In this document: piece by piece, positions 47,276 through 56,627 of the stretch
Numbering within the stretch: position 1 is the stretch's first letter
Layout of the letters: each line of letters starts with the position of its first letter
NCBI GenBank assembly: GCA_965230635.1
Contig: CBDDLJ010000011.1
Span: 1 to 64,000, forward strand
Source of the DNA: CBDDLJ01 sp965230635
GTDB lineage: Bacteria; Pseudomonadota; Gammaproteobacteria; UBA1113
Reading direction: 5' to 3'
DNA length: 64,000 nt
Translations under genes and position numbers: made by a program
The notes under the pieces: model-generated
Databases searched by the model: none
Told to the model about the DNA's origin: nothing
What the model saw: the letters and a program-made list of their open reading frames with translations, nothing else

Positions 47276-47513
47276 GTGAGTTTGTATCGGTACAAAGGCC
47301 ATTATGTTTAATTATTGGCCATTGGTGCATGTTTTTACATTCTATATGATCGCATTTTATACATTTTTCTATGAAAAAAAGTAAAAATTATTGTTAAATG
47401 AATAGTCAATGCTTTCCGCCTATCGGCCTGTTGATTAAAAAATTTAGCAAAAAAGTTAATAACTTAAGAGCTTTTTTAAAAACTCTTTAGCTATACTTAT
47501 TACTTGTATCAAA
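47276..47513. promoter_or_regulatory. Intergenic region before the ATP-grasp operon
   Basis: About 240 bases separate the helicase and the ATP-grasp operon. A direct repeat GGCCATT occurs twice near 47297-47325, and an A/T-rich segment with partial dyad symmetry (AAGAG...CTCTT near 47466-47490) lies just before the operon. It is probably its promoter region; hexamers were not resolved. Confidence 0.35.
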
Positions 47514-49013
47514 ATGAAATTAACAAATACGGATAATATTATGCAGCTAATTGAAAATAACAAAACAAATTTTTTATTTTCCGATTATCGCTCACTTCCA
47601 GGTGTTTACGATGAATTATTTTCAAGTGAAGGTGATTTTCATGCACAGATAAGTCAGGTAGGCTCTCTAATAAGTAAAATTAGTCGTAATAAATTTCGAA
47701 CCAATATGCGTATTGCTAACTCATCATTTAGAAGAGGTGGTATTACATTTAATGTTTATTCAGATAAAAAAAATACTGAAAAAATTTTTCCCTTTGACTT
47801 AATACCTCGTATTATAACTAAAGCGGAATGGGGAAAAATAGATTACGGATTAAAACAGCGCGTAACCGCTTTGAATAAATTTCTTTATGACATTTATCAT
47901 AAGCAAACAATTTTAAGATCAAACATCATTCCTAAACATATTCTTGGAAAATTAAAAGGCTTCGATCCGCGGTTGCGAGGAATTAGCCCTCCTGGTGGAA
48001 TGTATATTCACGTTGCTGGTATTGATCTAGTCAAAGATCAGTCTGGACAATTTCTAGTATTAGAAGATAATCTGCGCACACCTTCTGGTGTATCTTATGT
48101 CTTGGAAAATCGAATTATAATGAAACGTTTATTTCCAGAAGTATTTTCTGAAGCCAATGTAAAACCGGTAGATGAATATCCTATACAGTTAAGACGCCAT
48201 TTAAGCTCTTTAGTCAATAAAGACATTAGTAATCCGCTTGCCGTAGTACTTACGCCTGGTTCTTTTAACTCGGCTTATTTTGAACATTGCTTTTTAGCTA
48301 GAAAAATGGGTTGTGAAGCTGTAAAAGGTCAAGACTTATTTGCCCATAAGAAAAAAATCTACTTAAAAACAACAAAAGGACCAAAGCAAGTTCATATCAT
48401 ATACCGCCGAATAGATGATAACTTTCTCGATGCAAAATTTTTTAGAAGTGACAGTCTATTAGGCATTGACTATCTCATGGAAGCTTATAAAGCGGGTAAT
48501 GTCGTTATTGCAAATGCCGTTGGGAACGGTGTTGCAGATGACAAGGGAATTTACCCCTATGTCCCTGATATGATTCGATATTATTTAGGTGAAAAGCCTA
48601 TTTTATCACAAATAAAAACCTTTCATTGCTCTGAGAAAAAAGAATTAAATCATGTATTAAAAAACACTGAAAAATTTGTTATAAAACAAGTAGATGGATC
48701 GGGAGGATATGGTTTGCTGATTGGTGCCACTGCTTCTAAAAAAGAAATCACTGATTTTAAAACACTTATTAAATCGGATCCTGAACGTTATGTTGCTCAA
48801 CCACTAGTTGAATTATCCACTTGCCCCACTTTTAATGGCAAAGGATTTGTTGCAAGACGAATTGACTTTCGCCCTTTTATTATTTCAGGTGAAAACCAGT
48901 GGGTATTACCAGGAGGTTTAACTCGAGTTGCACTTGTTGAAGGATCTTATGTTGTCAATTCAAGTCAAGGTGGCGGTTCAAAAGATACCTGGGTTCTGGA
49001 GAATGATTTATGA
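47514..49013 (+). CDS. Circularly permuted ATP-grasp ligase-like protein
   Basis: A 499-residue protein of the circularly permuted ATP-grasp type 2 family (COG2308). Family matches include FDPRLRGISPPGGMYIHVAG, LVLEDNLRTPSGVSYVLENR, and the late glycine loop DGSGGYGLLIGA near residue 395, followed by VDFRPF-like and PGGLTRVA. The family is predicted to form peptide or amide bonds using ATP, in operons with alpha-E, transglutaminase and DUF2126 proteins, exactly as here. The end overlaps the next gene (ATGA at 49010-49013). ATG 47541 (MQLIENNK) is an alternative start; neither has a clear ribosome binding site. Confidence 0.85.
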   Translation: MKLTNTDNIMQLIENNKTNFLFSDYRSLPGVYDELFSSEGDFHAQISQVGSLISKISRNKFRTNMRIANSSFRRGGITFNVYSDKKNTEKIFPFDLIPRIITKAEWGKIDYGLKQRVTALNKFLYDIYHKQTILRSNIIPKHILGKLKGFDPRLRGISPPGGMYIHVAGIDLVKDQSGQFLVLEDNLRTPSGVSYVLENRIIMKRLFPEVFSEANVKPVDEYPIQLRRHLSSLVNKDISNPLAVVLTPGSFNSAYFEHCFLARKMGCEAVKGQDLFAHKKKIYLKTTKGPKQVHIIYRRIDDNFLDAKFFRSDSLLGIDYLMEAYKAGNVVIANAVGNGVADDKGIYPYVPDMIRYYLGEKPILSQIKTFHCSEKKELNHVLKNTEKFVIKQVDGSGGYGLLIGATASKKEITDFKTLIKSDPERYVAQPLVELSTCPTFNGKGFVARRIDFRPFIISGENQWVLPGGLTRVALVEGSYVVNSSQGGGSKDTWVLENDL

Positions 49014-50008
49014 TATCACGGACAGCAGAACAATGTTTTTGGTTATATCGCCATATTGAAAGAATTGACAATATTACTAGATTTATGAGAGTTAATCAAA
49101 ATTTTATCCTAGATGCAAATCTAGATAATTATGACACATGGTTCCCCTTTATTATTGTTGTTGGTGAAGAGCAACGATTCATTGAATTATATGGTAAATC
49201 AGAAATTACTAACAATGAATTAGTGCAAGAATATTTGGTATGGGATGAAGCAAATCCAGTTTCCGTTTTCTCTTTAAGCAAATCTGCTAGAGAAAATGCT
49301 CGTATTGTTCGTGATACAATTAATATAGAAATGTGGGAGTCAATCAATTCATTTTGGCTATGGCTATTGAACAGCAAAAGCAGAAAATTATTTAATAGAG
49401 ACAAACAAGCGTTTTATAACGTGTTGAAAAAAAATATGGAAATATTTCATGGCCAATTCTATAACACCATGCTACAGGAAGAAGCTTTTTATTTTATGCA
49501 GCTGGGGTTAATGCTAGAGCGAATCAACCAAACTGCCCGTATACTGGATGTAAAATCACATCGTATAGCACTAAGACTTGATGATAGCAAAAGAGAATCT
49601 GCAGTAGAAACACTGTACTGGTTAAGCTTACTAAAATTCTTTACTGCCAGTGAATCTTTTCTCAAGTGCTCCGGCTTCACTATTAATCGAGAAAATGTTG
49701 CTTCTTTTTTGATTTTTGAAGAAAAATTTCCTAGAAGCATTTTATTTTGCTTAAACAAAGTCAATGACTGCTTAAATAAGTTACAAGTTGATAATGAGTT
49801 AAACATAGAAAAGCCTATAAAAATTCAACTAAAAAATTTATATAAAACGGTCAGTGAAAACAATATAAAAGCTATTTTTAATAGTGGCCTGCATTATTTC
49901 TTAACAGAACTTATCAAAAAAACTAGCATGCTTTGTGATAACATACAAAATGAATATTTTGATCCAGATATATCCTGCATTAAGCAATTAGAGGGAATGG
50001 TTTTATGA
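49010..50008 (+). CDS. Alpha-E domain protein (DUF403)
   Basis: A 332-residue all-helical protein of the alpha-E family (COG2307), opening with the signature SRTAEQCFWLYRHIERIDNI. Family members are always partnered with the circularly permuted ATP-grasp protein and are thought to be a structural or regulatory part of the same machine; catalytic residues are not defined. Both ends overlap neighbouring genes by four bases (ATGA), showing tight translational coupling. Confidence 0.87.
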   Translation: MISRTAEQCFWLYRHIERIDNITRFMRVNQNFILDANLDNYDTWFPFIIVVGEEQRFIELYGKSEITNNELVQEYLVWDEANPVSVFSLSKSARENARIVRDTINIEMWESINSFWLWLLNSKSRKLFNRDKQAFYNVLKKNMEIFHGQFYNTMLQEEAFYFMQLGLMLERINQTARILDVKSHRIALRLDDSKRESAVETLYWLSLLKFFTASESFLKCSGFTINRENVASFLIFEEKFPRSILFCLNKVNDCLNKLQVDNELNIEKPIKIQLKNLYKTVSENNIKAIFNSGLHYFLTELIKKTSMLCDNIQNEYFDPDISCIKQLEGMVL

Positions 50009-51810
50009 GTCAGCTATTGGCATTATCATTTGACTCTGTCACAGCGCCTTCTTTAACCTTAGGGCAAGACCATAAAGCGAATGAAGAAAAATTATATGGC
50101 TGGGGGTTGTCTTGGTATACGGGTGAAGATTATGCAGCAACCATCTTGAAAGATTCTAATTTTCAGAGTCAAGCTTTAACCACACGTTTATTAGATGATT
50201 GGAAGAAATTTCAATCTACTTTATTTATTTGTCACTTGCGAGGAGCGACAAAAAGTATTAAGGAAAAAAACACACAGCCTTTTGGAAGAACTTATGCAGC
50301 AAGAAACTGGGTTTTTAGCCATAATGGTAGTTTAAATAATGACTATAAAACACGCTTATCTCTTGGAACAAATCCTATTTTTGAGCCACTAGGCAATACT
50401 GACTCTGAACTCATTTTTTGTTGGCTAATAACAAAAATGCATGAGCTAAAATTAAGAAGTTTAAAAGAAATTGGTTGGGATAGACTGCATCAGTGGCTAC
50501 AATTTATTAATAAATTTGGCACTTTGAATTTAATTTTTAGTGATGGTCACGACCTGATCGTTTATCAAGATTACAATGATTTTCATCCTTTATATTACTC
50601 ACGTCAAAAACCACCACATGAAAAAAATATTTTTTATGCCAGGAACACAAAATTAGAGTTTGATAAAAAACAAATTTCCTCTAGAACTTGCATGACTTTT
50701 TCCACAGAGCAATCTTTGTTTAAAAATAGCAGCATCATGAAAGCCGGACAAATGATGGTGGTAAGAAGAGGTAGCATCCTATGGGAAAGAACTATAAAAC
50801 AGCAATCTTTTAAAACTGATAATGATGTGTTTCATGAAACATTACCCATAAAAGATTCAGAAGAAAAAGAAGTGGATGATTTAACCTTATGCTATTACCC
50901 ACAAAAAAAGCATTATGAGCACAGCTTGCTAAATGTGCATCATGAAACACGTTATCTCTATGAAAACTCAGTTGAGCTTAGCAAGCACTTATTTCGCTTA
51001 CACCCAATCAATGATAGATATCAGAGAATTCAAGAATTCAATTTATCTATATCCTCTCGCACACAGCATGAAACATTCGATGATGTTTTTGGCAATCGAG
51101 TGACTTTATTACAAATTGATGAACCCTATAAAGAATTAATTGTAACTATGAATGCAAAAGTTAAATTATTCAAATCGCCTAGTCTCAGCCGTAGTATATT
51201 ACATAACCGACGTAAAATACCTTTACTTTGGATGCCATGGCAAAGGCAAATGATGCAACCCTATTTATTACCCAATGAACTACCAGAGCCTCAAATGGCA
51301 GAATTAACTGACTTTGCAATGAGTTTTGTTAAACGCAATGATTATGATGTGCTTGATACATTAAAAGATATGAATGAAACAATCCACCGAGATTTTACTT
51401 ATCACGCAAAAACAACTAATTTAGAAACTACTGCTTATGATGTACTAATTAAAAGACGCGGAGTTTGTCAAGATTTTACTAATTTATTCATTAGCTTGGT
51501 TCGTCTACTCAGCATTCCCGCCCGTTATAGAATGGGCTATATTTACACTGGTGCAGATTACGTTAATAAACAGCAATCTGAAGCATCACATGCATGGGTT
51601 GAAATTTATCTGCCTTGGTTGGGATGGCGTGGATTTGACCCAACAAATGGCTGTATTGTTTCCCAAGATCATGTTAGCGTTGCTTGTGGCCGCAGTTATC
51701 ATGATGCTACACCAACTTCTGGCACAATCTTCAAAGGCGGTAACGGTACTGAACAGTTATATGTGAATGTAAGAGTAGAGCGTGAAAATGAGGATGGTTT
51801 ATCATGTTAA
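50005..51810 (+). CDS. Class II glutaminase-like domain fused to transglutaminase
   Basis: A 601-residue two-domain protein. Residues 1-270 resemble class II glutamine amidotransferase (YafJ-type): HLRGATKS near 74 and FSHNGSL near 105 are the domain's conserved loops. However, the expected catalytic Cys2 is Ser2 (MSQLLAL), so cysteine-based glutaminase chemistry should be impaired or changed. Residues about 300-590 form a transglutaminase-like domain with intact triad C488 (RRGVCQDF), H529 (SHAWVEI) and D545 (FDPTNG). In this operon type the transglutaminase is expected to cut or re-form peptide/isopeptide bonds. The fusion is unusual; relatives are commonly single-domain. Confidence 0.85.
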   Translation: MSQLLALSFDSVTAPSLTLGQDHKANEEKLYGWGLSWYTGEDYAATILKDSNFQSQALTTRLLDDWKKFQSTLFICHLRGATKSIKEKNTQPFGRTYAARNWVFSHNGSLNNDYKTRLSLGTNPIFEPLGNTDSELIFCWLITKMHELKLRSLKEIGWDRLHQWLQFINKFGTLNLIFSDGHDLIVYQDYNDFHPLYYSRQKPPHEKNIFYARNTKLEFDKKQISSRTCMTFSTEQSLFKNSSIMKAGQMMVVRRGSILWERTIKQQSFKTDNDVFHETLPIKDSEEKEVDDLTLCYYPQKKHYEHSLLNVHHETRYLYENSVELSKHLFRLHPINDRYQRIQEFNLSISSRTQHETFDDVFGNRVTLLQIDEPYKELIVTMNAKVKLFKSPSLSRSILHNRRKIPLLWMPWQRQMMQPYLLPNELPEPQMAELTDFAMSFVKRNDYDVLDTLKDMNETIHRDFTYHAKTTNLETTAYDVLIKRRGVCQDFTNLFISLVRLLSIPARYRMGYIYTGADYVNKQQSEASHAWVEIYLPWLGWRGFDPTNGCIVSQDHVSVACGRSYHDATPTSGTIFKGGNGTEQLYVNVRVERENEDGLSC

Positions 51811-54800
51811 TAGCGTTAACTCACAAAACCCAATATGATTATGATCGCTGTGTCACTCAATCACAGCATATTATTAGATTAAGACCTGCGCCACATTGTC
51901 ATGTAGATATCAGTGCTTATTCACTGAAAATTTTTCCAGAAAAACATTTTATTAACTGGCAACAAGATCCCATGGGAAATTTTGTAGCTTACATTACATT
52001 TATGCAGCCTACAAAAAAATTTTGTATTGACGTTGATTTAATTGCTGATATCAAACCTATCAACCCTTTTAACTTTTTTATTGAAGACGGTTATAAAACA
52101 ATTCCTTTTAGCTATCAACCGCCTCATAAGGAAGCATTGACGCCTTATACAGAATTTTCAATTTGTTCAGAAATCCAGCAGTGGATACAAGACAATCCTA
52201 TCAATAGCGATAACTCAATTGATTATTTAGTAAATATAAATAATCAATTATATAAGACAATTAACTATCAACTCCGGATAGAACCCGGCATTCAAACACC
52301 AGATTATACTTTGTTAACTAAAACAGGATCATGTCGCGATATTGCCTGGCTACTTTGTATTATTCTGCGTCATTTAGGATTTGCTGCACGTTTTACGTCG
52401 GGCTATTTAATTCAATTAACTTCTGAAGAAAATGCACAAAAAATTCCTGTTGATACACTAGATTTACATGCTTGGACAGAGGTTTTTTTGCCTGGCGCCG
52501 GGTGGATTGGTTTAGACCCCACATCTGGTTTACTTGCATCCAACGATCACATTCCTTTATGTGCTACACCGGCACCAGAAGGTGCTGCACCCATATCGGG
52601 ATCAATAGATATGTGCAAAGCAAAAATGTCTTATTCTATGACGATCAAAAGACTAGATTCATCTAAGAAAGATAAAAATCAACCTTACTCTGTGGAAGAA
52701 TGGTATCAAATCAATCAACTAGGCAATACTATTGATAAAGACTTACAAGAAAATGATGCGAAACTTACCATGGGAGGTGAACCAACCTTTGTGCATCATA
52801 ATCATAGAAATAAAAAAGAATGGCAAATTGATGCGCTAGGGAAAGAAAAACTTAGCAAGTCAAAATCTTTATTGCACGATTTAAAAGAAAGCGTTGCTCC
52901 CAATGGCCTTGTTATAAAAACACAAGGAAAATGGTATCCTGGAGAAAGCGTTCCACGTTGGGCACTATGCTGTTTTTGGCGAAAAGACAATGAGCCTTTA
53001 TGGGATAATCAAGAATTGTTAATGGAAAAAAATCTACCTAAAAATAAAACATACCTTCTCAAAAATTTTTTACTAGAAGTGAGCAAAACTCTTGGGCTGT
53101 CAGGCGATACAGTGAGTGCTGTCTATGAAGATATTCCTTATAAACTTTGGGAATCTGATAAAGATACTGTGCCTGCTGATATTGATGATGAAAAAACAAA
53201 AGAAGAAACTCAACAAGCACTCATCAACCAGTTTTTCAAAGAAAACATAAAAGAACCTGCTGGTTATGTATTGCCGATTCATTGGGATGATGAAAATGAC
53301 TGTTGGATTAGCAATTTTTGGTGCTCCAAAAATAATTATCTTATGTTAACACCTGGTGAGTCAGCATTAGGTTATCGATTACCATTAGAATCGTTATCAA
53401 AAAAAGCTAAAAGCTGTATAAAAACACTTCCTGAAAAATCATTATTTACCAATCAAAAAGCGTTACTTTCACGCAAGGCACTGATGAAAAAAATAAGCCA
53501 GCGCAAAAAATGTTTAGCCAAAACAATAACAAAACACTTTATACGAACCGCGCTATGCATTGAGATTCGCAATAATAAACTTCATGTGTTTATGCCCTAT
53601 ATAACTGATCTAGATGCTTACTTAGAGTTATTGATAGTCATAGAACACATTGCACAAAAACATGATGTGTCGCTTATTATTGAAGGATATAAGCCGCCAC
53701 AAGATAATCGTATGCAATGCTTTAGCATAACACCTGATCCAGGTGTTTTAGAAGTCAATGTGCATCCAGCAAACAACTGGCAAGAATTAGTCAATATTCA
53801 TGAAAACTTATATCAACTGGCAAAGAAAAACACATTATCTGCTGAAAAATACTTAAAAGATGGTCGAACTATTGGATCAGGCGGTGGTTGCCACATCACG
53901 CTAGGCGGCCCTATTCCTAAGGATAGCCCTTTTTTACGGCGCCCTGATGTACTGCAAAGCATGATTACTTTTTGGCAACACCACCCTGCTTTATCTTATT
54001 TGTTTTCAAGCCTATTTATCGGTGCAACCAGTCAAGCACCTCGCATTGACGAGGCCAGACACGATTCCTTATACGAATTAGAAATAGCTTTTGCACAAAT
54101 GCCTAAAGGCGAAACACATCAATACTGGCTAGTTGATAGATTGCTACGTCATTTGTTGGTTGATGTGACAGGAAACACACATCGTGCTGAATTTTGTATT
54201 GATAAATTATTTTCACCAGAAAGTGATTTTGGCCGGCAAGGTATTGTAGAATTGCGCTCATTTGAAATGCAGCCTCATGCACATATGAACTTATTACAAT
54301 GTCTACTAGTCCGCGCATTATTTTCTAGCTTTTGGAAAAAGCCTTACCATCATCGTTTGATTCGATGGAACACCGAGTTAAGCGATCGCTTTATGTTACC
54401 ACACTTCATCTGGCGTGATTTACTTGATATTCTAGCATTTCTAGATAATAACGGTTATCAATTTCAAGCAGATTGGTTCAAACCGATTTTTAATTTTCGT
54501 TTTCCTAGTTACGGAAAATTAAAAGTAGATGATATACAGTTAACCTTAAATATGGCATTAGAACCTTGGCCTGTTTTAGGCGAAGAAACACATACTGGTC
54601 TTACCAGCAGATTAGTTGACTCTGCTTTAGAACGATTACAAATAAAAGTAACCGGATTAATTCAAGATAAGTACATAGTAACATGTAACGGATACAAATT
54701 ACCACTACACGCAACAGGAGTAAAAGGTGAATTTATTGCAGGCGTGCGCTTTAAAGCTTGGGAACTAAATAACACACTACATCCCAATTTGCCGGCTAAT

Positions 54801-55121
54801 CGATCGTTAGTTTTTGATATCATTGATATTCATCACCAACGTTCTATTGGTGGCTGTCAGTATTTTGTTGCGCATCCTGGTGGAAGAAATTACGATGATT
54901 ATCCGATTAACGAATCTGAAGCAAAAGCAAGATTACTAGCTAGATTCCATGCGCATGGCCATACGCCAGGTGTAGCCGCAGTAAAACAGCCACTAGAAAA
55001 TCCAGAGTACCCCTATACACTTGACTTACGTATGCAGCCTAGTGTAAAAAAAGAAGGAACAAAAACAGCTGAGCCCAAAACAAAACAAAATGAGAACGAT
55101 TTCACCTATTCATTACTGTAA
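51804..55121 (+). CDS. Transglutaminase-DUF2126 fusion protein
   Basis: A 1105-residue protein. The N-terminal transglutaminase domain has its own N-terminal half (about residues 1-80, VTQSQHIIRLRPAP) and triad C177 (TGSCRDIAWL), H222 (DLHAWTEVFLP) and an Asp in GLDPTSG. The C-terminal two thirds are DUF2126 (COG4196), recognisable from TMGGEPTFVH near 320, GSGGGCHITLGGP near 690 and SFEMQPHAHM near 820; this region has been proposed to be a glutamine-synthetase-fold amidoligase. Together with the ATP-grasp protein it suggests peptide ligation plus processing. Its start overlaps the previous stop (ATGTTAA). The dipeptidase gene begins inside its 3' end. Confidence 0.88.
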   Translation: MLIALTHKTQYDYDRCVTQSQHIIRLRPAPHCHVDISAYSLKIFPEKHFINWQQDPMGNFVAYITFMQPTKKFCIDVDLIADIKPINPFNFFIEDGYKTIPFSYQPPHKEALTPYTEFSICSEIQQWIQDNPINSDNSIDYLVNINNQLYKTINYQLRIEPGIQTPDYTLLTKTGSCRDIAWLLCIILRHLGFAARFTSGYLIQLTSEENAQKIPVDTLDLHAWTEVFLPGAGWIGLDPTSGLLASNDHIPLCATPAPEGAAPISGSIDMCKAKMSYSMTIKRLDSSKKDKNQPYSVEEWYQINQLGNTIDKDLQENDAKLTMGGEPTFVHHNHRNKKEWQIDALGKEKLSKSKSLLHDLKESVAPNGLVIKTQGKWYPGESVPRWALCCFWRKDNEPLWDNQELLMEKNLPKNKTYLLKNFLLEVSKTLGLSGDTVSAVYEDIPYKLWESDKDTVPADIDDEKTKEETQQALINQFFKENIKEPAGYVLPIHWDDENDCWISNFWCSKNNYLMLTPGESALGYRLPLESLSKKAKSCIKTLPEKSLFTNQKALLSRKALMKKISQRKKCLAKTITKHFIRTALCIEIRNNKLHVFMPYITDLDAYLELLIVIEHIAQKHDVSLIIEGYKPPQDNRMQCFSITPDPGVLEVNVHPANNWQELVNIHENLYQLAKKNTLSAEKYLKDGRTIGSGGGCHITLGGPIPKDSPFLRRPDVLQSMITFWQHHPALSYLFSSLFIGATSQAPRIDEARHDSLYELEIAFAQMPKGETHQYWLVDRLLRHLLVDVTGNTHRAEFCIDKLFSPESDFGRQGIVELRSFEMQPHAHMNLLQCLLVRALFSSFWKKPYHHRLIRWNTELSDRFMLPHFIWRDLLDILAFLDNNGYQFQADWFKPIFNFRFPSYGKLKVDDIQLTLNMALEPWPVLGEETHTGLTSRLVDSALERLQIKVTGLIQDKYIVTCNGYKLPLHATGVKGEFIAGVRFKAWELNNTLHPNLPANRSLVFDIIDIHHQRSIGGCQYFVAHPGGRNYDDYPINESEAKARLLARFHAHGHTPGVAAVKQPLENPEYPYTLDLRMQPSVKKEGTKTAEPKTKQNENDFTYSLL

Positions 55122-55863
55122 ATATATTCTCAGTCTTATAACATGTCTACTGAGCTTGCTTAGCTATGCTAGTAATGAATCATTATTACCAGAAGGTTTT
55201 GTCTACTTACACGATATCGAGCCTTCGATTATACAAGAAATACGCTACGCCAGTTACCATAATTTTGTTGGGCGACCACTTTCTGGTTATCATAAGCCCG
55301 TATGCATTCTGACAAAAGAAGCTGCTACTGCTTTGCAAAAAGTACAAAAAAAATTACTCCGTCAGGGTTATTCACTGAAAGTTTACGACTGCTACCGACC
55401 ACAAACGGCCGTCAATGATATAAAAATATGGAGCAAAAAAAAACAAGAGCAATCGATGAAGAAAGAATTTTTCCCCAGAGAGAATAAAGCAGATTTCTTT
55501 AAGAAAGGTTACGTTGCCGCCTACTCTGGCCACAGTCGTGGTAGCACTGTCGACTTAACAATTATTAAGACAAATCAGCAAGAGCAAGAAATCTATTATA
55601 AAAGTCAACCGCTGGTTGCCTGCTATGCTAATTATCGGCAACGTTTTAGAGACAATAGTATTGATTTTGGCACTGGGTTTGACTGTTTAGATAAAACAGC
55701 TCGCTATCATTACCCTGGTATTTCTAAACAAGCTTACCACAACCGAAAGTTTTTTCGACATAGCATGCAACAAGCTGGATTTAAGCCCTACCCAAAAGAA
55801 TGGTGGCACTTTACACTAAAGAAAGAGCCATTCAAACACTACTTTGATTTTCCAGTTCAATAA
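55090..55863 (+). CDS. ddpX: D-alanyl-D-alanine dipeptidase (VanX/DdpX type)
   Basis: A zinc dipeptidase of the peptidase M15D family, 257 residues, with an N-terminal signal-like segment (KYILSLITCLLSLLSYAS), so it is likely periplasmic. Zinc and catalytic residues fall in SGHSRGSTVDLTI (S-x-H-x-x-G-x-x-x-D) and EWWHFTL (catalytic Glu and zinc His). Such enzymes release D-Ala from D-Ala-D-Ala for peptidoglycan recycling; resistance to glycopeptides is not implied without other van genes. Its start lies 32 bases inside the preceding gene, so it appears to be part of the same operon and may act on that pathway's product. Confidence 0.88.
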   Translation: MRTISPIHYCKYILSLITCLLSLLSYASNESLLPEGFVYLHDIEPSIIQEIRYASYHNFVGRPLSGYHKPVCILTKEAATALQKVQKKLLRQGYSLKVYDCYRPQTAVNDIKIWSKKKQEQSMKKEFFPRENKADFFKKGYVAAYSGHSRGSTVDLTIIKTNQQEQEIYYKSQPLVACYANYRQRFRDNSIDFGTGFDCLDKTARYHYPGISKQAYHNRKFFRHSMQQAGFKPYPKEWWHFTLKKEPFKHYFDFPVQ

Positions 55864-55871
55864 TGTAATTA

Positions 55872-56390
55872 TTATCGTAATCGCAAGCCTAAAACAAGCA
55901 AAACAAGACCCGATAAAATAGCATATAAACCAATTAGCCAAGCCAATGCTAAAATACCATCTGCAGGGTAAAGCATCAGCAACATAGCAAATAATAAGGT
56001 AATAATTCCTGATATAGCTAACCAAAAATAATGTCTTACTGTTCGCCAACGCATAGCAATAGAAAGTTGCATAACACCAGATAATATGGCCCAAAATGCA
56101 ACAATATACAACAACATAACTGCACTAATACTGGATGAAAGCAGCACAATTAAGCCAATGACAAAGCCTAGTAAACCTTCCATGAATTGCAATCTCCAAT
56201 GCGGATCGCTCTTTTTATGTGTCACAGCGTAATACAGACCAAATAAGCCAGCTACTAGCACATAAGCACCAAAGAAAATCATTAACAGCGTTAATGATAA
56301 TAATGGATTGTATACAACCAATAGTCCAAAGAGAATACTAATCACACCGCGTATAATCATGATAGGTAAAACTTTCTTTGCAACATCCAT
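55872..56390 (-). CDS. HdeD-like (DUF308) membrane protein
   Basis: A 172-residue inner-membrane protein with six predicted helices arranged as three repeated pairs, the DUF308/HdeD pattern (ILFGLLVVYNPLLSLTLLMIFFGAY). E. coli HdeD contributes to acid resistance, which would suit growth in an acidified vacuole, but this function is not proven for family members. GGAG precedes ATG 56390. It is convergent with the dipeptidase gene, eight bases apart. Confidence 0.85.
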   Translation of the reverse strand: MDVAKKVLPIMIIRGVISILFGLLVVYNPLLSLTLLMIFFGAYVLVAGLFGLYYAVTHKKSDPHWRLQFMEGLLGFVIGLIVLLSSSISAVMLLYIVAFWAILSGVMQLSIAMRWRTVRHYFWLAISGIITLLFAMLLMLYPADGILALAWLIGLYAILSGLVLLVLGLRLR

Positions 56391-56411
56391 GTTTCTCTTC
56401 TCCTTAAATTA

Positions 56412-56552
56412 TTAAATTAACTTATTCCAACTCTTTTTTTCAATCGAAATATTAGGGGAACTAGGCAAAGCGCCTTTGTAATTATTAGATAAATCATCCA
56501 CCTCTTCGTCTTCTAGTTCTTCAACCTTCAGGTTTTTTTTGCTACTCTTCAT
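56412..56552 (-). CDS. Possible 46-aa acidic small protein
   Basis: An ORF of 46 codons begins MKSSKKNLKVEELEDEE and ends KKSWNKLI. It is charged and has no family match. No ribosome binding site is visible, but it directly follows another mini-ORF that overlaps the lpxK stop. It may be a small stress protein, a relic or chance. Confidence 0.25.
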   Translation of the reverse strand: MKSSKKNLKVEELEDEEVDDLSNNYKGALPSSPNISIEKKSWNKLI

Positions 56553-56555
56553 AAG

Positions 56556-56627
56556 TCAGGGATAGAAAAAACTAGCTTCTTTATTAAAAAAATGCCCAAG
56601 CTGATTACTTACTTCATTTGTTGGCAT
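56556..56627 (-). CDS. Possible 23-aa mini-ORF overlapping the lpxK stop
   Basis: ATG 56627 lies inside the last codons of lpxK in another frame and encodes a 23-residue peptide starting MPTNEVSNQLGHFF. It is followed after three bases by the 46-codon ORF. Translational coupling to lpxK would be possible. There is no further support. Confidence 0.2.
   Translation of the reverse strand: MPTNEVSNQLGHFFNKEASFFYP

Noticed and set aside
55090..55863. Vancomycin-resistance determinant (vanX)
   Set aside because: The dipeptidase has a signal-like N-terminus and no vanH, vanA or vanRS genes nearby; a recycling or operon-specific role is more likely than resistance.
55872..56094. 92-codon minus-strand ORF inside the HdeD-like gene
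   Set aside because: It lies in another frame of a clear six-helix membrane protein and has no support of its own.
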